Source: Pestalotiopsis fici W106-1
Taxonomy: Eukaryota; Ascomycota; Sordariomycetes; Amphisphaeriales; Sporocadaceae
Reading direction: 5' to 3'
Assembly: GCF_000516985.1 (NCBI RefSeq)
Contig: NW_006917103.1
Location: 620,001-684,000, forward strand
Length of the DNA stretch: 64,000 bases
Part shown: positions 42,209-53,195 of the stretch, piece after piece
How positions within the stretch are numbered: the stretch's first letter is position 1
Layout: every line of letters starts with the position of its first letter
Notes under the pieces: generated by a model
Database searches by the model: none
Told to the model about the DNA's origin: nothing
The model's input: the letters and a program-made list of their open reading frames with translations, nothing else
Made by a program: the position numbers and the translations under genes

Positions 42209-45200
42209 CTAACTCTGAGGGGTGACTTCTAGAGCATCACCGAATGGACTCTGAAAGGTTAGGGGGATGGCGGCTCGAATTGCAAGCTTTAGCAAAGTCT
42301 CTCGGCTGGACCACAAGTTCCAGGGAATGGCGTAGTCACGAGGAAAGACTCCTTTGCCGCATGAACACAAGAAGGCCGTGTCGCCAATCTGGGATGAAAC
42401 TGTGATCGCGTTTCTCGAGGGTCTCGATGCATACTCACAGTTGATTTTGTGATACCAGGTTCTGCAATGTTCACTGTAGACTTCGAGATTGGCCTTCCAC
42501 CGTCTCAAGACCAGTTCACTCGGCTCATGCCTGCTGACGATGCTCCCGTTTCTGTCAGCCCAATTGTTCATATTGGCCAAGAGATCGCGTGAGCGCTTTG
42601 CATTCACTTGCAGTACTGCGCAGTCTAGAATCACTCGACAGGAAGCCGCGTCGAACTGGAGACGCGATATAAGTAGTGCAAACTGAATGTCGTCAGGGCG
42701 GCCGAAGAAAGCGATTCTTTTCTCGCCGTTTGCATGAGCAAGGAAGACCGAGGACAACGACTGATCGAAACCCAGTCGAACGTCTTCTTCCGTGGAAGGT
42801 AGCCCGAGTAGAGGTCGCCGTGCCGTTGTCTTGCCATCATGGTTTACATGGTAGAGGTTTTCGTTGAGCCACACAGTTGTCACCGCATCTTTCATGGCAT
42901 CTACATTGAAGCATTTTCCAAGCTCTAGCGACGACATAAGTCCAATGCTTAGCACCATATCATCCCTTCTAAACGGTTTCATGCTGGAAAATTCTTTCCA
43001 GGCTAACGATGTCGACTGCGCGACAGTCACCGTTAGTACCACGGCGCCAGTCGGAGAATCAAAAAGACATTGTTTGCCATGGGAGCGCCTTATACAAACA
43101 GCAAGAGAAATGGGAATGCGTATAGAGAGCTTCTGCGAATCCTTGGGTTCGAGACAGACGATGGCTTCATATGGGGAGACCACCTCGACTTGAGTATCAT
43201 AGTCTTTCTGATACCTTGGTGCTCGGTGAGATAGAAGTTTGCAGAGGGCCGTCAATCCAGTAATGTCACCCTTGTCCGTATCGATATGCCCGTACAGTGT
43301 AATCGCGGCGTATGGATTCATAATGGTCCTCGCAAGCTCGGCCGGGTTAAATCCAGAAACCATGGGATATCCTGATTGATTAGGAGCAAAGCAAGTGACG
43401 AAGACACTCTCAGTCTCAGTGATTCCAACTTGAAAGTGTGGATGGTAGGTTTGAGGTTCTATGGAGGGCTTTGCCTGGTAAGTGGTCGATGTATGTGTTG
43501 CGAATATTACCGACGTGCCAGAAGGATCGAACAAGAGGCTCTGCACGGGCACATAAAAGCTGACTATCAGTGGAGAATCGTTGCGCCAGTACGGATACGT
43601 ATTGGTGACGAAGATGTGGTAAGATGAGGTGCCTGGTTTTCCCTTCGTTTCCAAATTGCCAGAAGCAATGAAAGTTTCCTGGAAAGGGATTGCCCATGCG
43701 GTGGAAACGAGCAAGCAGGACGCGAATGGTAGGCGCCCGTTTTCTGATTGAACCATGGCTGCTCGTTTGGGAATGATTCTCAAGGTGATACAGACGACTG
43801 CCAGATCTTGAGTCCATTTTCTGAATTTACTACCGAAGGGCTCTTCGATGATGCTTTCGGAGCCTTCGGAGCCTTTCTTGCCGATATTTCCCAATTGTCC
43901 ATTGGGACTGGTGGGGACTTTGATTTGATGTGCCGTAAACACTTTGGTTAGGTCAGCCTGGAACATCGCCTTTGGCCTGAAGTCGCAGGTCATGCGAGCA
44001 GCTCCAAAGATATGTATCCAACAGAAGAGCTCCTGATAGGCGTAGGTTCCTTTGATACCAGAGCCCTCCACTATCTTGCGAAGCAAGCCATGCATGACCC
44101 TCCCCCAGTCACACACCATACGATTTCCCAACACTCGAAGGAATGCCGCGAAGCTGGCGTAATTGTATCGAAATCCGGTTGAGCGTAGTCTCGCAACAGG
44201 TTCAGGGACTTGTTCATGGTCAACTAGGAAGAGTCTTGAGAAGATGTGGAATAGCAATTCCGCCAGCTCTGCTTCATCAAATTGAATACACGGTAGCTTT
44301 TCTTGGCTTATTGGACCAGTGACCGCCAACCTCCATGGCATTCTGTAGTACATTGCCTTTGTCTCTTTGTAGCTATTCCCGCGCCGGTCTTCAAGCTCTT
44401 GAAAACAATACTTGTTACTGTACGAACGCGAAGACGTGTTGAGCCACATTTCCACGGGTCTCAGACCCAGAAAAGCTGATATGGCTTGCAAACGCCCAGA
44501 AAACAAGTAGTCCATCACGTACTTGTTGGAAATGCCGGGTTGTACGGGTATCTGTGTATAAAGTACCGAGGAAGCCTTGCAGCGCAGCAAAGGCGACACA
44601 GCAACGAGCAAGCTCAGTGGATCGACATGGTCCAAGATATTGCAAGTATCGATGGCGTCAAAGCTCAAAGCTGCGTTATCTAGACGGTCAAAGCCATTCA
44701 GGGCCAACCGTTCAGATCTGTAGGGAGTCCGTTGCCAGTTGGCTGTAGTTGTGCCTCCGTTACGCGTGTAATTCAACGTGTGCGCAAAAGCTATTGCATC
44801 TCCTACAAAAAAGCGAATGCAAACTGCCATTAAATTTTGGCGAAGAGAATGGGACCACAGTTTGAACTCGAGCCGAGCAGATGCCACGATCCTCTCTGGA
44901 CCTGAGAGGCTGCCGAGCTGGCGACCGAACTCATTGTCATCTTTGAGTGGGAGGTAAGCAAGAGCGAGGTGGAAACCATGGAGGGGGTTCGTATCCGGAT
45001 GAAGTACTCTGTTGGATCCAAGAAAACAAAGCGTACGATTGAGCTTATTTCGTTGTTTTCGTCGACTGGCGTCAAGCTCTAGGCTTCCATACCTCCGGTA
45101 ATGCTGGTGTAATTGTAACATGGTCTTGGAGACGTTGCTCTCTGAAGACAGAATATCAGCCGAGACTGGATCCCACTGAACTCCCCCAAAATCTTTCATG

Positions 45201-45997
45201 TTCTCGTAATCTCTCACGAATACATCTGAATCGTCTTCTCGTGCACAGCTTCCGTACCAGGACCACTCTCTGCGCACGAATTTGAGCGTTGGCTCATCAC
45301 AGAACTGAAGCCGTCTGCCATACTTGCTCTTTTCCCATGAAGCTGTTAGGTAAAAATATGTTAGCTGTTGAACATATACATATATCAGACATGATTTCCT
45401 ATCTGGCCGCTGTGTTGCCGTTCTTTTCTGATGCGTTGTCCCGCTTCAAGGTGACAAGAGGCGTCCAGTAGTCAAAATTCAATCTGGTAGCTACTGACCT
45501 AGATTGATGGAAAGCCCGTACAGCTTGACAGATGTTCCCGCAATAGATCCGTCTCCAAGGGGCTGAGATACATGTGGTATTGGATACTCCATATTGCTTC
45601 TGAATTGTTTTCGTTCTCATCATCGATTATGAGGGACAAAATGAGCATGTTTCGAGCTAATGGTTGATACGGTAATCAGATATTTTGATGCATGAATGAT
45701 TCAGTAAATCAATCCGTAAGCTTACCGATGATGGAAGTCTGATGATCGCAGCATGTGATATCCAGCTTTCGACCTGCCAATGTCAACCCCATGGCTCACT
45801 GAACTGGTATTATTGGGAAGAGTTGGCTCACTGTCGACATGGGTGGTGAAGAGTATGTTTCGTATGTCGCCGCAGCCCAGGACCAAGATATTAGCGGGAC
45901 TGTTTCGCGGCAGAGCTTCTGTTAGAGAGACGGCTGGTGTGTTGCCTATGGGATATATCCAACGGTCGGCATCCTTGGCCCGAGCTACCCTTAACAT
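42209..45997 (-). CDS. DUF4470-domain protein, with an apparent 1-nt lesion
   Basis: Large fungal protein (about 1160 aa) with the N-terminal DUF4470 domain, a Rossmann-like region of unknown function often found with MYND fingers. Exons read: 45832-45997 (IYPIGNTPAVSLTEALP, then ILVLGCGDIRNILFTTHVD), 45726-45773 (RKLDITCCDHQTSII), 45499-45656 (RNMLILSLIIDDENENNSEA), and 42209-45342 (ASWEKSKYGRRLQFCDEPTL onward, 1044 codons with stop). The first two introns splice in phase. At the third, the family-like end of exon 3 (KLYGLSINL) is one base out of frame with its beginning, so the expected join hits a stop. An alternative donor (GTACGG, about 22 nt earlier) would keep the frame but drop about eight residues. 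The last exon is one long open frame with scattered Cys and no clear MYND finger. The gene may be functional by the alternative splice, a recent pseudogene, or affected by a base error. Confidence 0.7.
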
Positions 45998-46407
45998 TGT
46001 TGATTGAAGCAGATGCTGGTGCGGCGGTTGTGCACAAGGCGAGGGGTGTGGATGAGAGGCTCAGGATTGTCAACGATACACCTTTAGGATAAATTGACAC
46101 CAAGAGTTGACCCGGGACTTGAGAATGGAGTCGATAACTGATATCAAACGATAGATGTTGATTAATGTGTACCTAGATATCGCCAATGTCGTAGGAGGTG
46201 TCGGGGCTCGAGGCAGCTTTGCAGTATTCCAATGGTTAGCCTCCTGGACTTGGGGATTGTTGACTCGACAGAGACCCAGTGCCAATCTTGCTTTCGAATT
46301 GGGTGTTGTTCTTTCCGTTCAGTACGAAGCTTGATTTGTTCGAACCACCTGCTTGCCTCATAACGGTCATAAGGGCCACACCTGCAAGCTGGCCCGGTCG
46401 TACTCGG
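45998..46407 (-). other. Intergenic region between hydrolase and DUF4470 gene
   Basis: About 410 bp between two minus-strand genes: 3' UTR of the hydrolase and promoter of the DUF4470 gene. Nothing distinctive was seen. Confidence 0.5.
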
Positions 46408-47310
46408 CTACGATAGACTTTCGGGAGGCCGAAGATCACCCCCTTTCTTCATGAGTTCTGTTCTTTCACCTTCCTCAATTAGCACCTGGCTGGTTATACG
46501 GTTCAGCTCGGCATTGCTAATATCCAAGCCGGCACACCCAACCACAAATTTCAGCAACATGCCTTCTGCTGTACTGGCATTGTGGCTGAGTGCGTGGTCG
46601 TCATTCTCGAAAAGGTGGATATGCCTGTTTCCCATCTCACCATACATGTCGTACAGAGCGGCGGAACAGGAAGGACTGAGGGTTGTGTCAGCCGTGCCAT
46701 GGAGCAGCAACACTGGGGTAGGTGCCAGGCGGCGGATCCCATCTGTCTCGGCCGACTGGCTAGCCATTGCTGCGCAGCCTGTGATCCGGTCGTCGCTACC
46801 GCCAATGGTAAACACGGGGGCGCTACCGAAAGACCACCCAATGAGCACAAAACGATCGAGGCCATACGTCTCCTGAAGGCACGACATTGCAGCCTTGACA
46901 TCCTCGACGCAGTACTTGTTGCGCCCTGGGTAGCGGTAGTCGAGCCTCAGCGCTGGTATTCCGGTGCTGAGAGCGGCTAGTTTGGCGGCGATCGACAAGT
47001 AAATGCAACTCGGACCAGCGACACCTCCACCTGCCCCAGAAAGCAGTATAGCTGCCGTCCGGTGGTGATCATGCGGTGCAGGCGAGACAAAGTCAGAGGG
47101 CAGGTGAAGAAAGCCGGGGACAAAGCTGTCTGGTGCGTCTTCGACTTGGATAATTAGTCGTTCTACGGGAAAGCGTCGTTTGCCCCTAGAAGATAGTTTC
47201 AAGATTCGAGGTGCTTGCTCAAGTTCATCATACATGTCGATAGCGGAGGGTCCTTCATCTGAAGCTATTGGGCCTGTCTTGGACAGCGATGTCTTTTCAT
47301 TGGACGCCAT
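46408..47310 (-). CDS. Alpha/beta hydrolase, dienelactone-hydrolase/esterase-like
   Basis: Single-exon protein of 300 aa. The fold is recognised from the nucleophile elbow GWSFGS (Ser160), the acid in LLLHGTADTTLSP (Asp208), and the base His239 in ENDDHALSHN. The oxyanion region is ILLSGAGGGVAGPS, and the strand-turn LRLDYRYPGRNKY is typical of the family. There is no signal peptide, so it should be cytosolic. The N-terminal about 35 residues are polar and probably disordered. Substrate cannot be deduced: esters, lactones or peptides are all possible. All three catalytic residues are present, so activity is likely. Confidence 0.82.
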   Translation of the reverse strand: MASNEKTSLSKTGPIASDEGPSAIDMYDELEQAPRILKLSSRGKRRFPVERLIIQVEDAPDSFVPGFLHLPSDFVSPAPHDHHRTAAILLSGAGGGVAGPSCIYLSIAAKLAALSTGIPALRLDYRYPGRNKYCVEDVKAAMSCLQETYGLDRFVLIGWSFGSAPVFTIGGSDDRITGCAAMASQSAETDGIRRLAPTPVLLLHGTADTTLSPSCSAALYDMYGEMGNRHIHLFENDDHALSHNASTAEGMLLKFVVGCAGLDISNAELNRITSQVLIEEGERTELMKKGGDLRPPESLS

Positions 47311-48796
47311 GGTGTGTATAAGTGTTTTACAAATGCATGGGGGGTTTAGGTGAGACAGATATAGTAGTCAACTCTGAAGATGGCGGGAATACTATCTTAT
47401 TGTCACGACCGGGATCTATGCCTGATTTAATAGGTAATGCACTACGACCGAAATACTTGCTCTGGACTTGTCAACCTCGGGAGAGCGGCAGGGAATACTG
47501 AATCAGCCCTACATCAAGACTAGGGGTAGATGACGACATTAGTCCAAGGTCCGGAAAAAAAGGTCCTGCAGATAAGTCTCATGACCTTTCCTGTCTAGAA
47601 TCATTACTCTGGTGACCAGCACAACACATGAATCAAGCCAGTCGAAATAAACTTGGACAAGCTTGCTGTTGATGGGGCCCATTCTTGTTTTTTGTGTCCA
47701 TTGGTATATCCTGGTCAAAGGTCAGAGTGCCATCTGCACCAACGGGGCGCATTGCTGTTTATAGTATTGCGAAATACTTTTGTAACAATTATAGCCACTT
47801 TTCACATAATGGATCTGTGTATCAAATCTGACATAGCGAATTCCCTAGTCATGCCAGAACATTAAAGGACGATCGTATGCATATAGCATCCGAATGATGG
47901 GAGATTTTCAATGGACATTCCAACACCAAGGTACGAGTGGGGGGATGCATATGTCCCATTACACCTCCACAAGGATTATAAACGTTAGATCGTTACTTGC
48001 CCCACGCAATGACCCAGCATCTCTCATCGGAATTTTACCACCAAAACGAAGCCAATTTTCTATCTACTTCCATACCCAGTGCTGGAAGCTTCCACAACCC
48101 GTACACAAACAGCATAAATTATAGGGAGAGATACCCGACAGATCAGAGGGTCAGTGAGTGGAGTTACGTACCGATCTAACATTTATAATCCTTGAGGAGG
48201 TGTACACTGCATTCCGGTCCGCATATCTGGGAGCAATGGCGCAGGGCTTAGTGTAGTAGTGTCCGTCGATCGTCGGCCCCAACAGTTTTGCTTTGGCGCG
48301 ACCAGCCGAATGGGACTGGATATGGCAAGGTACAAGTTGAGATGGAACCGTTATTTCTCTGCCATAAATGTGATGGGTATAGTCTGTTTGATATGTGTAC
48401 TGGACTATATAGCTTGATCTCTGTACCTACCATATATTCCTCCGCAAGAACTCCCTTTTGCAGTGTTTGTTCATGGTTCCTGAGAAAGGTGGGGATGGCG
48501 CTATGTCCAGCAGCACGCTATCCACTACAATTGGAGAGAGAGAGAGCGGTTTAGTGCCCTCGTAGCGTGCTGAAAACGTAAAAAGAGAGCGAAAAAAGGC
48601 CTTTTTAGTCATTTCCACGACAGAATAGGTAGTCCGCAGGTCGGCCATTTGTGGCCTTTTTGTGGTGTTGAAGACAAAAAATAATATCGCGCAACGAGAC
48701 TTTACATCGCTCGACCACTTCCATTTTCAACTAAACAGCATCTCGGTTGGACCTGTACTGTAGCGGCTCAGAAAGACGGCGAGCTTGACTGCGAGA
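47311..48796. other. Divergent intergenic region between hydrolase and transporter
   Basis: About 1.5 kb with promoters for both flanking genes. A (GA)n run lies near 48535 and an AAAAAGGCCTTTTT palindrome near 48593-48606. Short ORFs (for example plus 47653-47865) have no support. Confidence 0.5.
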
Positions 48797-50616
48797 ATGG
48801 AACAGGATCGCGCTGCGCAGTCGGTCGAGGCTGGTCCAACCGCCGCAAAGGATGTCGCCATCGAAATGGTTGGCGAGAAGAGCCATGCCATCGACCCGGC
48901 CGTGGCTGCTCATGCAGTCAGAAAGATTGACTGGTTCCTGATCCCGGCCATGACAATTGGCGTAAGTTCCCCTGCAAATATTCTCAAAATATGCATGTAG
49001 CTAACAAATGCTATTCCTAGTACGGCCTTGTATACTATGATAAGGTTCATATTCCTCATCTGGCACATGTGGCTCCACAGACTGACACATGTATTCACAG
49101 GCCATATTGGGTTCGGCTGCACTGTTTGGCATGACGACAGATTTGAAGTTGAGCGTCCCGAGCCCCAGCAATCCCTCAGTCACAGACACTTCCCGTCTGT
49201 CATGGGCCACCTCGCTATTTTACTTTGGCATGCTGGCCGGCTTATATCCCATGTCCTATGCACTGCAGCGCTTTGAAACCGGCAGGACTTTGGGAGCTGT
49301 TGTCTGTACCTGGGCCCTCGTGTGTCTGCTGACCGCGGCCGTGACGACCTGGCAGGGTCTCTACGCCCAGCGCTTCTTTCTCGGCTTTATTGAAAGTGTC
49401 ATCCCCACTGGCTTCATGACCATCATCTCGGGTTACTATACGCAGCAGGAGCAGTCCCTGCGGCAGAGCTGGTGGTTCTCCTCAACTGGATGGTGGACCA
49501 TTATCGGCGGAGCCCTCAACTATGGCTTTGCCCAAATCACTGGTGGCGGGCTCCAACGATGGCAGTACATCTATCTGCTCGCCGGATCCTTGACCTTTTT
49601 ATTTGGTCTCTTCTGCTTCGCCATCCCCAGCTCGCCCGTTACTGCCTGGTTCCTGTCCGAGGATGAAAAGTTTGCTGCTGTGGAGAGGCTGAGATTGGGG
49701 CAAACCGGTATACGCTGCTCCCAGTTCAAGGGAGTGCAACTCAAAGAAGCTCTGCTTGACGTGAAAATATGGCTCATATTTATCATGATGGCTTCTGCAT
49801 ACACCGTGAATGGTGCTGTATCCGGTTTTGGGCCATTGATCGTCTCGGTGAGTAGTTATTTCAAATTTGATATCGAGCGGCTTTCATGAGACTAACTCCA
49901 AAATAGACCTTTGGATGGAATACGCTACAGTCCATCGTCTTTCAATTTCCGCTTGGTGGCCTCTGTCTGATCACAATCTTGTTGACCGGATGGCTCGGAT
50001 CGCGGTTCCAGAACATTCGCATCATCATGCTCATCGTTTGCTGTTTGCCTGTTATTGCGGGCTGTGCATTAATCTGGAAAAGTGAATGGACCTACCACGC
50101 TGCCGCCCCAGTTGTCGGATACTCCATCACTGGCACATTTGGTGCAGTCGTGAGCTTGATCATTACCATTGGCATGTCCAATGTCGCTGGCCACACAAAG
50201 AAGAGCTTTACCTCGGCAACCATTTTTGTCGCATATTGTGTTGGTAAGCAGGATTTCGGCTCTTTTTTTTTTTCAACTCATAAACACGACTAACCGATGA
50301 CTAGGAAATATCATTGGTCCACAATTGATCAAATCTCAGACAAAGGCTGCTCATTATCCAGAACTGTGGCTAGGTCTCATCATTTGGTAAGCTGATTCAC
50401 TTCTTCGACGTATTCTCCTTGAGATATGTAAACTAATCATTCTCAATAATTAGCTACTGCATTACTATAGTGTCATCCATTGCTCTTTATTTTGTGCTAC
50501 GAATGGAGAATCGTAAGAAGGAAGCAGGTCATGAGGACAACGAGATTGAAAAGGCGAAATTGGCTTTCCAGGATCTAACAGACAAGGCCAACCCGTACTT
50601 TAGGTACCAGCTATAG
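48797..50616 (+). CDS. MFS transporter, Dal5/anion:cation symporter (ACS) family
   Basis: Plasma-membrane symporter of the family that imports organic anions and vitamins in fungi (allantoate, nicotinate, pantothenate, biotin relatives). Six exons join in phase to 505 aa: 48797-48961, 49021-49044, 49101-49847, 49907-50243, 50305-50386 and 50454-50616. The 24-nt micro-exon encodes YGLVYYDK and is flanked by KIDWFLIPAMTIG and AILGSAALFGMTTDL, the canonical first-helix motif of this family; this fixes the model despite the unusual GTTCAT donor after it. Further signatures are GLYAQRFFLGFIESVIPTGF, SWWFSSTGWWTIIGGALNYG and GWNTLQSIVFQFPLGG. About twelve membrane helices are readable. The N-terminus and C-terminus are polar and cytosolic. 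The substrate is unknown; no catabolic partner lies next to it. Confidence 0.9.
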
Positions 50617-50864
50617 TTATTACAGTTTCATGCTTTCGACGTAGTACAATAATTATGAATCAGACTGCATCTTGTACAACTTTGACTATTTTTGAGTAAC
50701 TAAGGTGCTTTGATCATTTCACAAGAGCAAGGAAAGACTTGATTCATTCATGTATGCATTATGTGTCTATTAGATATTTTTAAATATGTACAGGTTAGAC
50801 AAAATATATACTATGCAATCATGCAGTGCATCCCCTATTCGCTATGCACCAGCCTTGACACCAT

Positions 50865-51434
50865 TTACTGGGTGTAGCTGCAGCCGTTGGGCTCGGTGAC
50901 CTCGACGGCGCGGACCGAGATGCCCAGGCAGCCCGAGTTGCCGGCGGGCTCCGAGACACCGGCGTCGACCCAGACGCTCCAGGCACCGTCAATGCTGTTG
51001 GGGCAGGCGAGGAAGCCGGCGCCGTTGAAGGTGAGGTCGCCGGTGGCGTCGAGGGTAAAGTTGACGCGCTCGCCGTTGCGGACGACGGGCTGGGCGCCCG
51101 TGGTGTAGCCAAACTTGCCCTGGCCCATTCCCGAGCGGTCGACAAAGGCCTGCTGGGGCGTGGCGCTCTCGGCGTACAGGTACAGGCCGCCCTCGTTGAG
51201 GTAGAAAGTGGCCGAGTCGGCGGCGCCATTGTCGCACGAAGCGTTCTGGGCGGGCAGGTTGAGGAAGATGGAGCTCAGAGCGGCGTCAAACTGAGCAAAG
51301 TGAACCTCGCTGGCGGAGCGGAGAGCCATCAGGCCAAAGGGTGTGCCATCGACAATGGTGGACTGTCTGGCGGCCAGAGGAGATGCGGCCGAGAGGCCGG
51401 CGATGCTGAGGAGAGAAAGAGCCTTGGCGTACAT
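50865..51434 (-). CDS. Secreted PhiA-like cell-wall protein
   Basis: Single-exon, 189 aa. A signal peptide (MYAKALSLLSIAGLSAAS) is followed by FGLMALRSASEVHFAQF, the opening motif shared with the PhiA / IgE-binding cell-wall protein family. Then come a Cys (NASCDNG), GGLYLYAESATPQQAFVDRS, FNGAGFLACP, a WSVWVDAG strand and a terminal GNSGCLG...GCSY segment; four Cys in all, likely two disulfides. In Aspergillus, PhiA is an abundant wall glycoprotein needed for normal phialide and conidium development. Here the role is inferred from the family resemblance, and divergence is considerable. A TATA box 145 bp upstream and a CA-rich leader suggest strong expression. There is no GPI signal. Confidence 0.8.
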   Translation of the reverse strand: MYAKALSLLSIAGLSAASPLAARQSTIVDGTPFGLMALRSASEVHFAQFDAALSSIFLNLPAQNASCDNGAADSATFYLNEGGLYLYAESATPQQAFVDRSGMGQGKFGYTTGAQPVVRNGERVNFTLDATGDLTFNGAGFLACPNSIDGAWSVWVDAGVSEPAGNSGCLGISVRAVEVTEPNGCSYTQ

Positions 51435-51576
51435 TTTGATGGTGGTATTAAGTATTAAAACTTTTGAGGTAGTTTTGATAGAGTTGTTTTGGAGTTTTGG
51501 TTTTGAGGTGTTGAGCTCTGAAGATGTTGATGATGAGGATATTTCAAAAGCTGTTCATCTCATGTTCCTACCTGGA

Positions 51577-51585
51577 CTTTATATA
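51577..51585 (-). promoter_or_regulatory. TATA box of the PhiA-like gene
   Basis: TATATAAAG on the minus strand, 143-151 bp before the start codon at 51434, followed by a CA/CT-rich leader lacking upstream ATGs close to the start. This is a typical core promoter for a highly expressed fungal wall protein. Confidence 0.6.
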
Positions 51586-53195
51586 TTCAGATGTCATCTA
51601 CTCCAATCCATTCAGAAATCGACGTCACAGACCATCGCAGGCATCGGACGATCGGCTCACCAGGGAAGTTGTTCGTTGTCTTGGCTTGGCCTCCTCGTAT
51701 AATGTCACGGGCGCTATGCAGTACTGCCGCCATATCCACAATGCGACGTTCCGATAGAATACGAGGCTTTTCGAGGGGCCGGTTGGGCGCAGGCTGGTGC
51801 CAGCAGTTGAGCCAGTGGAAGAAGAAATGGGGGACCGCTGGGATGAGCCCCAATCAACCCCCGGGCTCTCCGCCCCGGTAGATGGGAACCGCGCCAATTA
51901 GTGGACTGTCCTCGCCTAAAATGCCAAGAATGCAGTGGGTTGGTGGATGATGGCTCCCTGAAAGACGCACTCCGCTAAACACCCCCTTAGCCGTGAAGTT
52001 TAATTCACCTTTATTCTCTCCAAGTTCTTCGCCTCACTTCTTCTTTTAGCACACAGCTGAGCACTGCCTTCTTTTCAGCTCCATACCAAAGTAACCATGC
52101 AACCTAACAAGTCTACCGCATACCACTAATCGAGTCCCGATCTTTCGCCGGCTTGAGGCGACGGGTGAGCACATAACGTAATTTAGGACTCCCCGGCTTT
52201 GAACCAGGGGTCAATTTTAGACTTAAAAGGCTCCTCGGCAAGCAGGGTTGCGATCATCATCATATCCACGGTAGCGTCGGTACGTTGCATACCGTCATCC
52301 TTGACTAGTTGCCTTGTCCAAGCCAACCATGACTTCATAAGTTCATGCTTTATGGTAAAGTAAACAAAAGGGTCTTTGGCCTCTTCGTATTGCTGCATCT
52401 CATGAGGAATACTGGGTAGAGAAGAGGGTTGACGATCTTCTTCTCACGTGGTTAGGCGTAGCGAGCTGGGGCAAAACTGCTCACACAAGATAGAGCGAGT
52501 CTTTTTTTTCGCAGTCACGGATATTTGTTCAACCATACGAGAACTTACGACTGCAGTGATGTCAAAAGTCGGGTCAAATGTCTCTAGTGACAAAAATCTA
52601 TTAACAGAACAGATCTCCTCATAGTGGCAAGATCATCTACCAGTACCCAACGTAGTTGCATCTAAGCTTAAAAGGGGGCTTGAACTAATCCCTTCATCTG
52701 AACTGTTATTTAGTCTCCTCTAGTTTGAAACAAGACTAAGCATATTTTCAAAATGGCATATGGAGTAGTGTATTCCGCAGATCGCCGAACATAAAAAGTA
52801 CCATCAAGAAAGTATAGTTCTTTTATGCCCAAGAAGGCGGTTCTTCTCATGTAGAAATTACAACCAAAGTACGCTTCAACCATCATTAGAAGATGTCTCG
52901 AGTCTTGAGACCTTTCACGGACGCGGTTGAACACGAGATGGTACTTGCCTCGCCATCCACAAACTGGAGCTTTTTCCAATAAGCAAAAAAGGAGAACAGG
53001 AGCAAGGCGGAGCGGACAGACTCGATAATAGACAATATTCTAGAAAAGTCCCCACTAGCTGTGGTGATCACATGAAGACTTGGTGGTAGTTGAACCAAGC
53101 ATTATACATCTACTTTTTAAAGTCGGTCTATTAGTGGAGTCACGCATCAATCATGGCATTTTGTGTCAACGGTCTTGACTCTTGTCATATTCCAC
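51586..53195. other. Intergenic region with one doubtful short ORF
   Basis: About 1.6 kb. The minus-strand ORF 52183-52398 (71 codons, including KHELMKSWLAWTRQLV) has a protein-like composition but no domain, and I could find no convincing upstream exon. It could be a gene remnant. The remainder is AT-rich with no clear feature. Confidence 0.4.

Noticed and set aside
48593..48606. AAAAAGGCCTTTTT palindrome
   Set aside because: Short A/T-run symmetry, likely chance; no sign of a terminator or factor site.
52183..52398. 71-codon minus-strand ORF with KHELMKSWLAWTRQLV
   Set aside because: Protein-like composition but no upstream exon or family; kept only as a doubtful remnant in the intergenic note.
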